A stretch of DNA of 64,000 nucleotides from Aricia agestis. Its lineage: Eukaryota > Arthropoda > Insecta > Lepidoptera > Lycaenidae. Of this stretch, positions 54,801-63,800 are shown in pieces. The position numbers and the translations under genes are program-made. The stretch is taken from NCBI RefSeq assembly GCF_905147365.1, contig NC_056428.1, positions 12,058,001 through 12,122,000 on the forward strand, written 5' to 3'. How positions within the stretch are numbered: position 1 is the stretch's first letter; every line of letters begins with the position of its first letter. Below the pieces are notes generated by a model. It was not told the DNA's origin. It searched no databases and saw only the letters and a program-made list of their open reading frames with translations.

Positions 54801-56588
54801 TTACAACTACTAGCCAAAATTTACAATATAACCGAGAGGAGAAGTAAAGCAGCTGAGGCTCATAGGAAAGCTCTGTCTCTTAATCCCTTCATGTGGAAAT
54901 CTTTCTCTCAGCTATGTAACATGGGAGAAAAGGTTGATCCCCATCAAGTATTCCAGATAAACAACTCTGAATTTACATTTGGTGTCTCTACATTAGTAAA
55001 TCTAGTCAGCAATTCAGAAAACATTTCCATAATCAATAGCAATATTCCTAATAATACCAGTTTCAATTTGAATATTACACCAAATAATATCGCCACCCGT
55101 ACACCCATGTCTGTTTCCACGAGCATAACTCCGGAGACACAAGCACCTGTGAAAAGAATGCATAGTGTATTCAGCGGGATGGCCCCGATCCCATTTTCAC
55201 CTTCGTTTGGCATGCTCCCTGTGGAAGAATCTCCAGTATTATACACCCCCACACTGACCGATTCTAATGAACAGAAGGCTATACCAAAGATAGTGAATTC
55301 CTTGCGAGCTCATGTCGGTCAGTTAAAAGATGCAGTGTTTAGCCCTAGCCCCAGATGCACTCTCGGTCCTGCACCCAGAAGATCATCCAGGCTGTTCAGT
55401 AATAACAATAGCAGCTACTCCGTGAAGGAAAACAATAAGTCCCCAAGCAGAAAGTTTGTTGCTCCAAAAAGTCCATCAAGAAAAAATAAACAACGCAAAA
55501 ACATTAAAGGGACCACAGAAAGCAACGAAAGGAACAAGAGCATGGAAACTGTAACACCCACTCTCACACCCAAGAGTACTAATGGCGTTGCATTACTAGG
55601 CCTGCTGAAGGAATTGGGTGAGGCTTACAAATCTCTGGCGTTCCTTGATTGCAAGACTGCAATCAAACAATTCCAGGAAATTCCACATAAACAATTGCAT
55701 TCACCGTGGGTCCAGACAATGATTGCGAAGGCCCACTATGAGCTAGCACAATATGAGGCTGCAGTTAAGATTTTTGTTGAGATTAGAAAGCAACACCCTA
55801 ACCGTACTGAAGGCATGGATGTATATAGCACCTGTTTATGGCACTTACAGAGGGAAGCTCAACTGTCAGCTTTAGCTCAGGAGTTAGTGGAACTGAATAG
55901 AAATGACTCGATAGCGTGGCTGGCGGCCGGCAACTGCTTCTCTCTACACAAAGAAAGAGAAACTGCTTTAAAATTCTTTAAGCGTGCAGTACAAATTGAT
56001 CCAGATGCGGCGTACGGTCATGCCCTACTGGGTCACGAATATGCTGTTGCAGAAGAGAGTGATAAGGCTCTCTCGAGCTTTAGGACTGCTGTCAGTATTG
56101 ATCCTCGCAACTATGTAGCGTGGTTCGGAATTGCGACAGTATTCGCGAGACAGGAGAGGTGGAAAGCCTCCGAGGTTCACATACGAAGAGCTTTGGCAAT
56201 ACATCCACATTCTGGGGTTTTGAGATGTCAGTTGGGACTTGCACAGGCAGCTCTAGGCAAAATGGATCGAGCATTATCAACTTTAGAGAGAGCAGTCGCG
56301 TTAGACAAGGAAAATCCTTTATGTCGTTTCCACAGAGCCTCCGTGTTACTGAGAGCGGGAAGGCCTGAAGATGCACTAGCCGATTTAAATCACTTGAAAG
56401 ATATAGCACCTAGAGAGTCCTTAGTTTACTATTTGCTCGGGAAGGTCTACAATAAACTGGGAGATTCACATCTCGCCCTCATGCACTTCAGTTGGGCCAC
56501 AGACTTAGATCCAAAAGGTACAGGTGGTCACATAAAAGAAGGCTTCGATCCTTCAAAACAGGACGATCCCCCTGAGAAATCGAGTTAA
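48813..56588 (+). CDS. CDC27: CDC27/APC3, anaphase-promoting complex subunit
   Basis: Four coding exons: 48813-48836, 48906-48981, 49114-49261 and 54722-56588. All introns have GT-AG ends, and spliced phases agree to give 704 residues. The protein starts MIVQEPIQVIVWDCL. N-terminal TPR-like helices (about 1-140) lead to a long polar linker with SP/TP sites and a basic stretch (about 300-345). A C-terminal TPR array (about 375-680) includes AAGNCFSLHKERETALKFF and NPLCRFHRASVLLRAGRPED. It is known in other animals as a scaffold that binds the C-terminal IR tails of CDC20/CDH1 and APC10 within this nuclear ubiquitin ligase. It is somewhat shorter than the human protein, mainly in the linker. 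Confidence 0.95.
48906..48981 (+). CDS. CDC27: CDC27 exon 2
   Basis: It begins after TTTTACAG and ends GAA G|GTAATT, phase 1. It encodes VIVWDCLNNYEYDNAIFLAE and the following RLHAE. Confidence 0.9.
49114..49261 (+). CDS. CDC27: CDC27 exon 3
   Basis: Acceptor AATTTCAG, donor TC|GTGAGT, phase 2. It encodes SSEETAFLLGTCYYRAGRIN to YLLAKCSVDLK, the second N-terminal TPR. Confidence 0.92.
49308..49450 (-). repeat. Fragment of the GGGTTCCGTACC-family repeat
   Basis: AGCGAGTAGGACTCGCACAC and AGGGTTCTGTATTG, then ACTAAGGACTTTGAGG, match the family order. Confidence 0.6.
49481..49700 (+). mobile_element. Helitron-like 5' end with (GTTT)n
   Basis: It starts TCTATACTAATATTATAAAG after A, has a (TTTG) run, then AATAGGCTCAAAAACTACTG and GACCGATTTTAAAAATTC, a usual arrangement in Lepidoptera. 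The right end was not found. Confidence 0.5.
50130..50345 (+). repeat. GGGGGCAAGCGAGC repeat plus GGGAATAGG minisatellite
   Basis: The first part repeats 2316-2450 (CACCTGATGG, GCAGGTGCGTTGCCGGCC). It runs into an irregular GGGAATAGGGGAGGGTA minisatellite at about 50263-50340. Confidence 0.7.
50763..51444 (-). mobile_element. Helitron-like element (CGCGGACGAAGTCGCGGGC end), copy 1
   Basis: On the - strand it ends CGCGGACGAAGTCGCGGGCA, ACAGCTAG, then T. The 5' part has CTAATATTATAAATGCGAAAG and two runs of (GTCT)n separated by a duplicated CACGCCAAACGCCAAAA. It is about 90 percent like the copy at 53956-54574. Non-coding. Confidence 0.75.
51445..51678 (+). mobile_element. Inverted, truncated Helitron 3' end containing a 73-bp MITE
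   Basis: GGGGTACCACTTACCAGGGT to GCGGGCAACAGCTAG is the reverse complement of the first ~115 bp at 50763-50880, so the two ends face outward. The MITE at 51491-51563 lies at its inner edge. Confidence 0.7.
51491..51563. mobile_element. 73-bp MITE with TAA duplication
   Basis: Ends GGGCCGCGCTACACCGGAAT and its complement form a nearly complete 27-bp stem. TAA flanks both sides (51488-51490, 51564-51566). The interior GCACTTTCAGCGC also occurs in the element at 2908. Confidence 0.9.
51707..52113 (+). repeat. Direct duplication of about 100 bp
   Basis: The words TATGATTAGTTCT, AAGTAAAAAATAAAACGCCA and CTGGAT recur in the same order at 51707-51812 and 52012-52113. Confidence 0.6.
52165..52262 (-). 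mobile_element. tRNA-derived SINE fragment
   Basis: On the - strand GCGTGGGCAGCGCTCATCCC precedes the B box GGTTCGAGTCCCGC and GGCGGAAC, then a short non-tRNA tail. The B box is perfect, the A box imperfect. Confidence 0.6.
52275..52465 (-). mobile_element. Partial (CAGA)n Helitron-like element
   Basis: On the - strand it runs from CTAATATTATAAATGCGAAAG through (GTCT)n to ACATTTTGATGTGGG. The 3' terminus is missing, the SINE fragment being next to it. Confidence 0.55.
52604..53404. mobile_element. 801-bp hAT-like element with (GCATTC)n ends
   Basis: Termini TAGTGATGTAACG and CGTTACATCACTA... are inverted repeats (the right side reads ACATTCGTTACATCACTA). Both sub-terminal regions carry TTCGCATTCGCATTCGCGAA hexamer runs. 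It sits in a TATATA tract, so the likely 8-bp duplication cannot be proved. A Tc1-type MITE is nested inside. Confidence 0.7.
53086..53209. mobile_element. Tc1/mariner-type MITE, copy 2
   Basis: TAGTGTGTCAAGAAAGTGAA and complement, flanked by TA (53084-53085, 53210-53211). Same family as 15075-15208, opposite orientation. Confidence 0.85.
53525..53831 (-). repeat. GGGTTCCGTACC-family repeat
   Basis: It contains ATTGAGTTACAGCCTGGAGA, a (CAGA)n run and GGGTCCCATTGTTACCCTTT...GGAACCCTA, as in 9549-9837. Confidence 0.7.
53956..54574 (-). mobile_element. Helitron-like element, complete copy 2
   Basis: On the - strand it starts TCTATACTAATATTATAAAT (54574) after A, includes (GTCT)n and ends GCGGGCAACAGCTAG at 53956 with T beyond. 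Both termini and the A/T target are intact in this 619-bp copy, just 150 bp upstream of CDC27 exon 4. Confidence 0.8.
54722..56588 (+). CDS. CDC27: CDC27 exon 4, carrying most of the protein
   Basis: Acceptor CATTTGCAG (54713-54721); the split serine codon TC|A joins exon 3 to YKDAEAVLGTN. An upstream AG at 54684-54685 could serve as an alternative acceptor but would add residues not expected. The exon is unbroken for 1867 nt to TAA at 56588. It holds the linker and all C-terminal TPRs, ending DLDPKGTGGHIKEGF and a short acidic tail. Confidence 0.95.
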
Positions 56589-56895
56589 ATTGTAATCATT
56601 CTGTGTATTAGGATATTGAGGTGTAGATCTGCCAACTTTTAGTTTTTGGCAACAGAGTCACTCGACTGATCATTTGTGTAAATTATGACCGCTCACCGAT
56701 CCAACTCTGATTTGACACCAAATCTTCCAAATATAGCTTTATGGAGCTCGGTTGGTGAGTGATGGCATTTAGCTGTTGTAGTAGTAAGGGCGTACGTGAA
56801 TCTGTTTATATAGAGTAAGATGTGGATATTCTTTTTCGTTCTTCTAGTTTATTGACTTGTATAGCCAATACTTCATAGAATGTTAAATATTATGT
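56589..56895 (+). other. CDC27 3' flank
   Basis: Unique-looking DNA after the stop codon, probably 3' UTR. No AATAAA is present before the piggyBac-like element at 56900, so the transcript may use a signal inside the element or a variant signal. Confidence 0.5.
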
Positions 56896-57087
56896 TTAAC
56901 CCTTTGACCGCCAAGTTCGGTATAACCCGACAAATATTTTCGTGCCCATTTCGCCAAGGTCGGATAATTTACGACAAAGTACCACTACTTGGTTAATCTG
57001 CCTTTTTTGTTTGATAGCACTTTATTACCTATATTAAAATAATGTTTATACTCGGTAAATAGTTAGTAAAGTAAGTCATTTAACTAA

Positions 57088-57684
57088 TCTATATTTATAA
57101 AAAATTAACCCATATATCCCTTGGTCATCACATCACGCGTAAACGGCTGGACCGATTTTGCTGAAATTTGGTATAGAGATACTCAGTCCCGAAAAAGAAC
57201 AATGGGATTAATTTTGTCCCGGAAAAATGTACGGTTACTGCACAATATACTTTTAACTTGTTTGATTTGCGCGTAAACTATTCAATCGATTTTGATGAAT
57301 TTTGGTGTGGAGATACTTTGAGTCTCGGGAAAGGGCAAGGGATAATTTTTGTCCCGGAAAATGTACGGTTCCCGCACAATAAACTTATATGATTTTCACC
57401 TAAACTATTCAATCTATTTTGATGAAATTTGGTATGGAGATACTTTTGAGTCTCGGGAAAGGACAAGGCATATTTTTTGTCCAGAAAAATGTACGGCTAC
57501 CGCACATTAAATTTTGATTTTCGCCTAAACTATTTAATCTATTTTGATGTTTGGTATAGAGGTATCAGCTGCACCCAGTGCATGGTGGCACTCAAAAATA
57601 AACATACTTACTTTTTTATTAATTATACCAATTCGAATTAAATAATCATCGTTAAGACAGGACAACGTCTGTCGTGTCAGCTAG
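57088..57684 (+). mobile_element. Helitron-like element with internal tandem repeats
   Basis: It starts TCTATATTTATAAAAAATTA after A and ends with the hairpin GACAGGACAACGTCTGTC, GTGTCAGCTAG and T. Inside are 3.5 units of about 125-130 bp, each with ACTATTCAATC..ATTTTGATG, GGAGATACTTTGAGTC and GAAAATGTACGGTT. Confidence 0.75.
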
Positions 57685-57745
57685 TTTGTTATAAAACAAA
57701 TAAATCAATGGTTACTGAACAAAAAAATGTGTTTATTTTACTATT

Positions 57746-57892
57746 TCTATAATATAAAAATGAGTCGCTGAATGTGTTGCTAATCGCAAAACTCGAGAAC
57801 GGCTGAACGGATTGGGCTAATTTTAGTCTTAAAATATTCGTGGAAGTTCAGGGAAGGTTTTTAAGTGACACGAAGTTCACCGGGACAGCTAG
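57746..57892 (+). mobile_element. 147-bp Helitron-like element
   Basis: It starts TCTATAATATAAAAATGAGT and ends with the hairpin GTGACACGAAGTTCAC, CGGGACAGCTAG and T. Non-coding. Confidence 0.75.
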
Positions 57893-58109
57893 TTTTCAAT
57901 AAATATAGTATTTAAAAAATGTAAGTGACTGACGATTACCATCCCTAGCCTGCATGTTTAGAATTTAGAAACGAATGTTGTCATATCCGCGCGCCACGGT
58001 CGGAGAAAGACGACCGCTTCTGACGTCATTTAAACGAGTGCCGCCTTCTAGAATTTGGATTCAAATACTACATATCAGTTTATATCTAATACACAGGTTG
58101 TTAGGGTGA

Positions 58110-58242
58110 ACACCGTTATCCTTAAATCTCCGTCAAAAATCCCTCGCCATACCTAGACGGATTTTTGAGTTTCCAGCATTGTTCTCATAGAAAAAGTTGT
58201 TCATTTTGACGGGCTCATTTGATGGTTTTGAGAATAACGGTA
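58110..58242. mobile_element. Fold-back element ACACCGTTATCC, copy 2
   Basis: Shortened relative of 13929-14167, with the ACACCGTTATCC end at the left and GATGGTTTTGAGAATAACGG at the right. Confidence 0.7.
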
Positions 58243-58483
58243 TCACCCGAACAACCTGTTTTTAAAAATTCTCGTTTCACGAGGTGCGTGGTTGAACTCC
58301 TCTGAAGCGGTTCGACCGATTTTCGTGAATCTTAGCGAGCATATCGGCTAGGGTTGAGAGTCGGACAACATCTACTTTTTATATTGAAAAGTGCATTTGT
58401 CGAATAAATAATAGTATCTGACTGCGACCATTGTTTGTGTGACGGTATAGCGATGGACATTGCCATGGTGGTAACTGATATAT

Positions 58484-58636
58484 GGTCGCTGTTAAGCATT
58501 AGTGTCCTAACCCAATTTTTTTTGTCCTTAAATTTTGAATGCAGTCTTGTTCTAAATCATCTAAAGAACATAACTGCATTCATAACTTATTACGTAATTT
58601 TTGTGTGGGTTAGTACACGAATGCTTAACAGCGTCC
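58484..58636. mobile_element. TIR element GGTCGCTG, copy 2
   Basis: Ends GGTCGCTGTTAAGCATT and AATGCTTAACAGCGTCC flanked by ATAT on both sides. Sibling of 2105-2252. Confidence 0.75.
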
Positions 58637-59713
58637 ATATATTACCTATTTAGTCACTTCAATAAAATAATATGGGCGAAAATCGAAATAGGTACTTTAT
58701 ACGGCAAAACAACGTTTACCGGGACAGCAAGTTTAAATTATAAATTATCGACATCGGAAAAGATAAATATTGCACATTACTATATTTTATGTAAGTATAA
58801 TTTTTTCGATTTATGTTGCCAGCGTTAGAGGCACGACAAATGATTTTAAAGCTTGGCGGAACCGATTAGTTGCGGATGGCACGTTTCACTGCCATCACTT
58901 TTTTGCGTGTGGCGTAAGGCACGGATGTGTGTCATTTTAAAATTAATGATAACTCCTTCAAATAAGCTTTAGGAAAGTTTTTGCCCAGAATCAAACTATC
59001 TTCATTTTTTATGTATATGAATCTCGTAGCCTTCGTTTCTGGATATTTTAAGATTTTTATAGAGAATAGGGCCCACCAACCTTTTTGAAAGTTGCGTTTA
59101 TTTTGTAATGAAGTTGCGTTTGCGAATTCTGTTCTATCACTTCGTCATTGTCGCATTGAGATTCAATTTCTGTCTCGAGAATGTACTTTCTTTTTTGCTG
59201 TAATTCTTAAAAATAAATAATGACACTATTGATAATAATTTTGTTTTTTTTTGTAAATATCTATTTAATTAAACTTGCCAATATTTCATTTGCATATAGT
59301 TGAAATTTTTACGAGGAAAACCAAAATAAGTTTTTTAGATCTAATTTAATACCTCATAGTCAAGGAAATCCTTAGAAAATGCAAAATAAGTTAAAAATGT
59401 TTAGCATAACTGTATTTAAAAAGTTACTTACCGTCCATTTCCAGAAATACACTAATTTTGCCACTTCTAATCACCTAAAACAGTGTGCCAGACCGTTCAC
59501 GTCAGATTTCGAATGTAAACGAAAAGTATTGAAGGTTTGAACATGTAAAAAATTGTCAAAATACTGTTTTCTATTCCGCATGACTGAAGACACAGATGCG
59601 TGTCATCTAATGGTATGGCGCTGGGCACTGAACAGTGTCACGTTATTTTTGTTCAACGCCACAGTTAGAAGTTAGCAAAGTTAGACATCGCAACGAATCG
59701 GTTAAAGGGTTAA

Positions 59714-60544
59714 AGACAAAAACACATAGGGTCTTGATCTCAATGTGATGTTTTTATTTAAATAATATACATTCATTACAAATAACTTGACATTGCAATC
59801 GATGATAATGACATACCAATCGCGTGATAAGAGTCCAAAGCTAAATTCATGTAGAACTCAAATTCCTTACGTGAACCGCTGGCGGTGCCGAAAATATGTA
59901 TTTCGAATCAAGTTACTGTACAAATTCAGTTTTTGATATCCAAGATATATTTCTATGCATGCAAAAACTTTCCTAGATATTACTTGACAGTCAATAGGTA
60001 AATATTAGGTGTATATTCAACCAAAAATCATATTATGTAGACTTAGAAGTTTTGTACAGACTAATGAATGTTCATAAACTGCTTATCATTTTATTGTATA
60101 ACGCACTATTGTCCTTTGAATCACCAATCAACTGTTAGCTCTGTGAAAACATGTAACAACCTGAATATTATATGTGAACTTATAAAAAGATAGCACTATG
60201 GAGTTTTATTTGCCAATTAAAAACAATTATGAATTACTTAAAACAATTTATTTAATCATCGTTAACCTAGTTTGGAGTTACTTTCATGTAGATAATGTTG
60301 TTAAATAAAATACACTCACATACAATACCAAAGTATATTGAGTAAATGAGTGAAGCCTCTTGAATCTGATATTATAATTCAACATGAATATTTTTGATAT
60401 GGTTTACAGTTCGAAAATGATAAGATTACAATTATTATAGTGGTATTTTTGTTAAATGTAAAATCAACGTCAACCGCGATCTCATTGGTCAAAAGTCCAC
60501 ATCAGTTGTTTGATACACAGAAAACTCTTGCTGTAATAATTTAT
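59714..60544 (-). other. Probable 3' UTR of the NCOA5-like gene
   Basis: On the - strand an AAATAAAAAC signal lies at about 59749-59758. No other gene is visible between it and the stop at 60888. The UTR assignment is inference. Confidence 0.4.
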
Positions 60545-60743
60545 CAGCGGGGCTAAAATGGTCGCTTTGAAGAATCATGATATGAATCATAATATTTTTC
60601 TAAAATCGCAAAATGCAACTATGCTTGCAATTCATTTCTGTATTTTTGTACTGATTTGACATTAGTCAGTTTGACAGTTTTAGCAATTCATTTGCTGAAT
60701 TGATTGAGAGGAATTGCTAAATGTGACCATTTTAGCCCCGCTG
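60545..60743. mobile_element. 199-bp hAT-like MITE
   Basis: Ends CAGCGGGGCTAAAATGGTC and GACCATTTTAGCCCCGCTG are perfect 19-bp inverted repeats starting with CAG. Flanks do not show a clean 8-bp duplication. It lies about 145 bp downstream of the NCOA5-like stop codon, probably in the 3' UTR. Confidence 0.8.
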
Positions 60744-60887
60744 AATCTTAGTTTTAATTTTTTCATATTTATTGCGCCATGTTCAGCACAAGTGGGCCAA
60801 GTCAATAACGCTTCACTCATATTACTGACATCAATTTTAATTTACCATCATTTAGCCTTGCCACTTTCTAAATAATTAAAAAAAAAA

Positions 60888-61115
60888 TTAAACGAATCTC
60901 TGCAATATAGAGTCCAATGCTTTTTTAACGGATGGGTCATTCAAGAGCTGCGTTTTGTCTGGTTTCGGTGCGGGCGCCGCAACAGGTGGTGGATCATTTT
61001 TCAACGCCGGTTTTTTATCGTTCAGTATACTGAGAATCCTCTGCTGCAGTTCCGTTTCCGTTTTACTGGGCGGCTCCTCGCCTAGTTCTAATTTCTTCTG
61101 TTGTTCTTTTTTCTC
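60888..61115 (-). CDS. NCOA5: NCOA5-like exon C and stop codon
   Basis: Acceptor CATTTTCAG; starts EKKEQQKKLELGEEPPSKTE and ends after 75 codons at TAA (60890-60888). A proline/alanine linker PPPVAAPAPKPD separates two helical segments. Confidence 0.85.
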   Translation of the reverse strand, partial: EKKEQQKKLELGEEPPSKTETELQQRILSILNDKKPALKNDPPPVAAPAPKPDKTQLLNDPSVKKALDSILQRFV

Positions 61116-63421
61116 CTGAAAATGAAATGTTTATTTGAATGTGGAATTGATGTCGATTTAATACTTTTGTGCGAGCTGGACAACATTATTGCTTATGCAA
61201 TTCTAATTCTATTATGCCATTTCAACATGAATTTGAAAACACACAATGCACCTTTAACCGATTCCTTGCCTGTGTAAAAATCTTTTTTAAAACTAGAATT
61301 TTTTCCTGCCCAAAAAAAGGTTACATATTAATTATTAAATTATTGGAGAACACTTCTCTTGTACTATCTTTAGACCTCCGTGCAAGGGTGGTCAGCTCCC
61401 TACTTTAGCCTATCACGAAACGGGGGCTAGACCTGGGATGCCAATGTAATGGTATATTTTCGTTTTCTAATTTCTGGGAAAAATATACCGGGAGGCCCAT
61501 TTTAAACGGTCAGTATGGAAGAGTCTGAAACTGTAATAATACGAAGATCCTGTTCTTAGAAACCGTGACATCGATTTTCTAATCAATAATCGGGAATCAA
61601 ACCTATCAATCTAAGCCGGAAATGTATAAAATAATCACCTTGCATCTTTATGTCACCAGTCAGTAGATTTGATATGAAAAACGAATATTTTTTGATTTTC
61701 GATTCAAATGTTTACAACTCATAAGTAGGTGCGTCATCATTTAGGAGAGCCAATGACGCGACTCGCTTTTCAATCAATTTAATATGGGGCCGGAGCGAAT
61801 AGGCTCGAAAAATAAAGGTGGCAAGGAATCGGTTGGTCAATGATAACTTTAAAATCTTTAAATATGCAATGATGAGACAAGGTTTAGTCTATAATTATTG
61901 CTTGCAAAGTTTACGGCTCTGAGTAGTACAATTGAATACCTGGCCATTTAGCCGAAACTTTTTCGTTTTCGCTTCGTCATAGAATCGCCGATCAAATGTA
62001 TGGAATTGACATAAGACGAGTCGAACGTCAACGTCATATTAACGAACGCTTATGTCAATTTCATACTTTTTTTTTTTTTCATCGGCGATTCTATAACGAA
62101 GCGAAAACGAAAAGATTTTGGCTCACCCCCCTGCACTCATTTGGCGTGATTAGTGTCCATACTACCTTTGATAGAAGATACGTGTTGACCACAAAAGTCG
62201 CGCGACATCACGAACAGTTGTGCGACTACACACTACACACCTGTAGGAACTCAATGACCTTCTCGTACTGCAGCACGGTAAGCGCGCCGCCGTCGGCCAG
62301 CTGCCCCAGCAGCGCGTACACCGCCTCCCGCCCGCCGCTGCCGCCGCGCTGCACCTCGGCGAAGTTGCGGGACAGCAGCGACAGCGCGTCCTCGAGCGGC
62401 ATGTTGCGGTGCTCTAAAATTAAAAAAGACATAGCCAAAAAAAATCAAAAACATAAAATGATTTTTTTATAGCACAAAGTGAGACTGCCCCATGACTGCC
62501 CCTAGGCGTAACAACACTGCAGCAGAACGACGAAACACTTTGCTATATTAGGACCATAAAGTTAATATACCTAGACGGAATAGCGAAACAAAGGCCTGAG
62601 CAAGAGAGATGTCAATATCAGTAACACTGCGTGGTAAAAAGAGACGTGTGATACATGACAGCAGCACTCTTTTTTTGATGTCCAGTGGGCACGTGCCGCA
62701 CGTTGACAATTTAATCTCATAGAATTCATGTTCAATCATGCTTGTGTTGTATACATACACATATTTTTCACACAGATGAAAACCAATTTTGGTTTCGTTT
62801 GACAGCTCGAGATTGTTGCGCTATTCCGCTAGGTATATTAACTTTATGATTACGTTTAATTTTCGTTTTCTCAAAAAAATGTGTCCTTCCGATTTGTGAA
62901 ACGCAAATTATTTTATAAAATAGCTACAGCTGAGTCTCTCATGGCAATGTCACTATTAAATAAAACCGTATTGCGTATTGCAAAATCGCTTTAACACGTA
63001 AGACAATAATATTATGATGTATGTATGTACTATTGTATAGAATATACAGGGTGTAACAAAAATAAGTGATAATAATCTTTCAGAGCTGCTACTTTCACAG
63101 TGAACTCTCTACAAGGATCACGTACACACCCTAAAGTATTATCTCTTATTTTTTATTTCATGTAAAAAAATTCCCGCCTGTCATGACAGACTATAGATAA
63201 ATACTAAAACTATTGTTTTACCTTGGGGCAGTCCATGTAGTATTGTGAGCGTCAGAGATCTGTGTTCCTGGTTTGGCGCCGTCACTAGTATGGCATACAG
63301 GCAGCCGCGCGACGCTATGTTGCCCAGCACTTTGCCGATTGGTACGTCTTCCATGGGAAACAGCAGGTCTACAACTATACCCAACCTCTTCAGTCTGCTT
63401 TCTATGTACTCGGCGTATTCT
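60888..63421 (-). CDS. NCOA5: NCOA5-like nuclear receptor coactivator, 5' part off-window
   Basis: Three - strand exons (63222-63421, 62241-62413, 60888-61115) splice in phase with GT-AG introns into about 200 residues. Exon A encodes IVVDLLFPMEDVPIG, ASRGCLYAILVTAPNQEHRS and TLTILHGLPQ. Exon B continues EHRNMPLEDALSLL. Exon C is lysine/glutamine-rich and ends ALDSILQRFV-stop. The A/B domain matches the conserved region of nuclear receptor coactivator 5, related to an anticodon-binding fold. Family members bind receptors and RNA in the nucleus. The upstream exons, which should include RNA-binding and Arg/Ser-rich parts, lie beyond the window. Confidence 0.85.
61951..62122. mobile_element. 172-bp TIR element in an NCOA5-like intron
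   Basis: Arms GCCGAAACTTTTTCGTTTTC... and AATCGCCGAT pair with ATCGGCGATTCTATAACGAA...GGC over about 60 bp, with some mismatches. It lies 119 bp from exon B. Confidence 0.8.
62241..62413 (-). CDS. NCOA5: NCOA5-like exon B
   Basis: Acceptor AATTTTAG, donor CTACAG|GTGTGT, leaving phase 0. The exon is strikingly GC-rich (glycine and alanine codons) in AT-rich surroundings: LSRNFAEVQRGGSGGREAVY, then LQYEKVIEFLQ. Confidence 0.85.
62555..62848. mobile_element. TIR element CATAAAGTTAATATACC in an NCOA5-like intron
   Basis: Ends CATAAAGTTAATATACCTAG and CTAGGTATATTAACTTTATG are perfect inverses, extended by CGGAATAGCG. The 294-bp element shares its ends with the element at 45049-45721 but not its interior. 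Confidence 0.8.
63222..63421 (-). CDS. NCOA5: NCOA5-like exon A
   Basis: Acceptor TTTTTTCAG, donor CCAAG|GTAAAA; 200 nt, entering in phase 2 and leaving one base. It encodes the first half of the conserved domain (EYAEYIESRLKRLGIVVDLL). Confidence 0.85.
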
Positions 63422-63484
63422 CTGAAAAAAAAAGAAAAATCATGACGGTATTTGGTTTTGGAATGGGAGAGTAATTAACCGATT

Positions 63485-63800
63485 CCGACACGGGACTCGG
63501 GAGCCGTGTCATACATGTTTTTAGCGAGTGGCGTATGACACGTGAGCCGTGTCATTTAAAAACGATTGTATCTCCCTCAAATTACACTTTAGAAGGTTCT
63601 ACTCTAAACAAAATCATCTTGATTTTCCACATAGAACAAGCCTATAGGCTTCGCCTCTGAATATTCTGTGAATAGAAAAAAGTAGGGGCCATCAACCTTT
63701 TTTAAAAGGTGCATTAATTGCGGATTACACGGCAGCCACGTCTTATGGGTTTTTAACGTGTGGCGTATGACACGTGAGCCGTGTCATTTTGGGGGATATT
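63485..63800. repeat. Repeated GTATGACACGTGAGCCGTGT segment
   Basis: GGCGTATGACACGTGAGCCG and the following TGTCATTT occur at about 63528-63557 and 63761-63790. Between them is sequence resembling the piggyBac-like interior at 58900-59100. This is intronic or upstream DNA of the NCOA5-like gene. Confidence 0.6.

Larger units (their letters stand above)
56900..59709. mobile_element. piggyBac-like element, 2.8 kb, without transposase
   Basis: TTAA flanks both ends (56896-56899, 59710-59713). Termini CCCTTTGACCG and CGGTTAAAGGG (complement CCCTTTAACCG) are inverted repeats with one mismatch. The interior has no readable transposase and hosts two Helitrons and two fold-back elements. A part (about 58900-59100) resembles 63550-63720. 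Confidence 0.7.

Noticed and set aside
61169..61408. 79-codon + strand ORF near the NCOA5-like gene
   Set aside because: It lies in an intron, lacks a recognisable domain and has unremarkable composition.
62251..62454. - strand alanine/arginine-rich ORF
   Set aside because: It is a shifted frame of the GC-rich NCOA5-like exon B.
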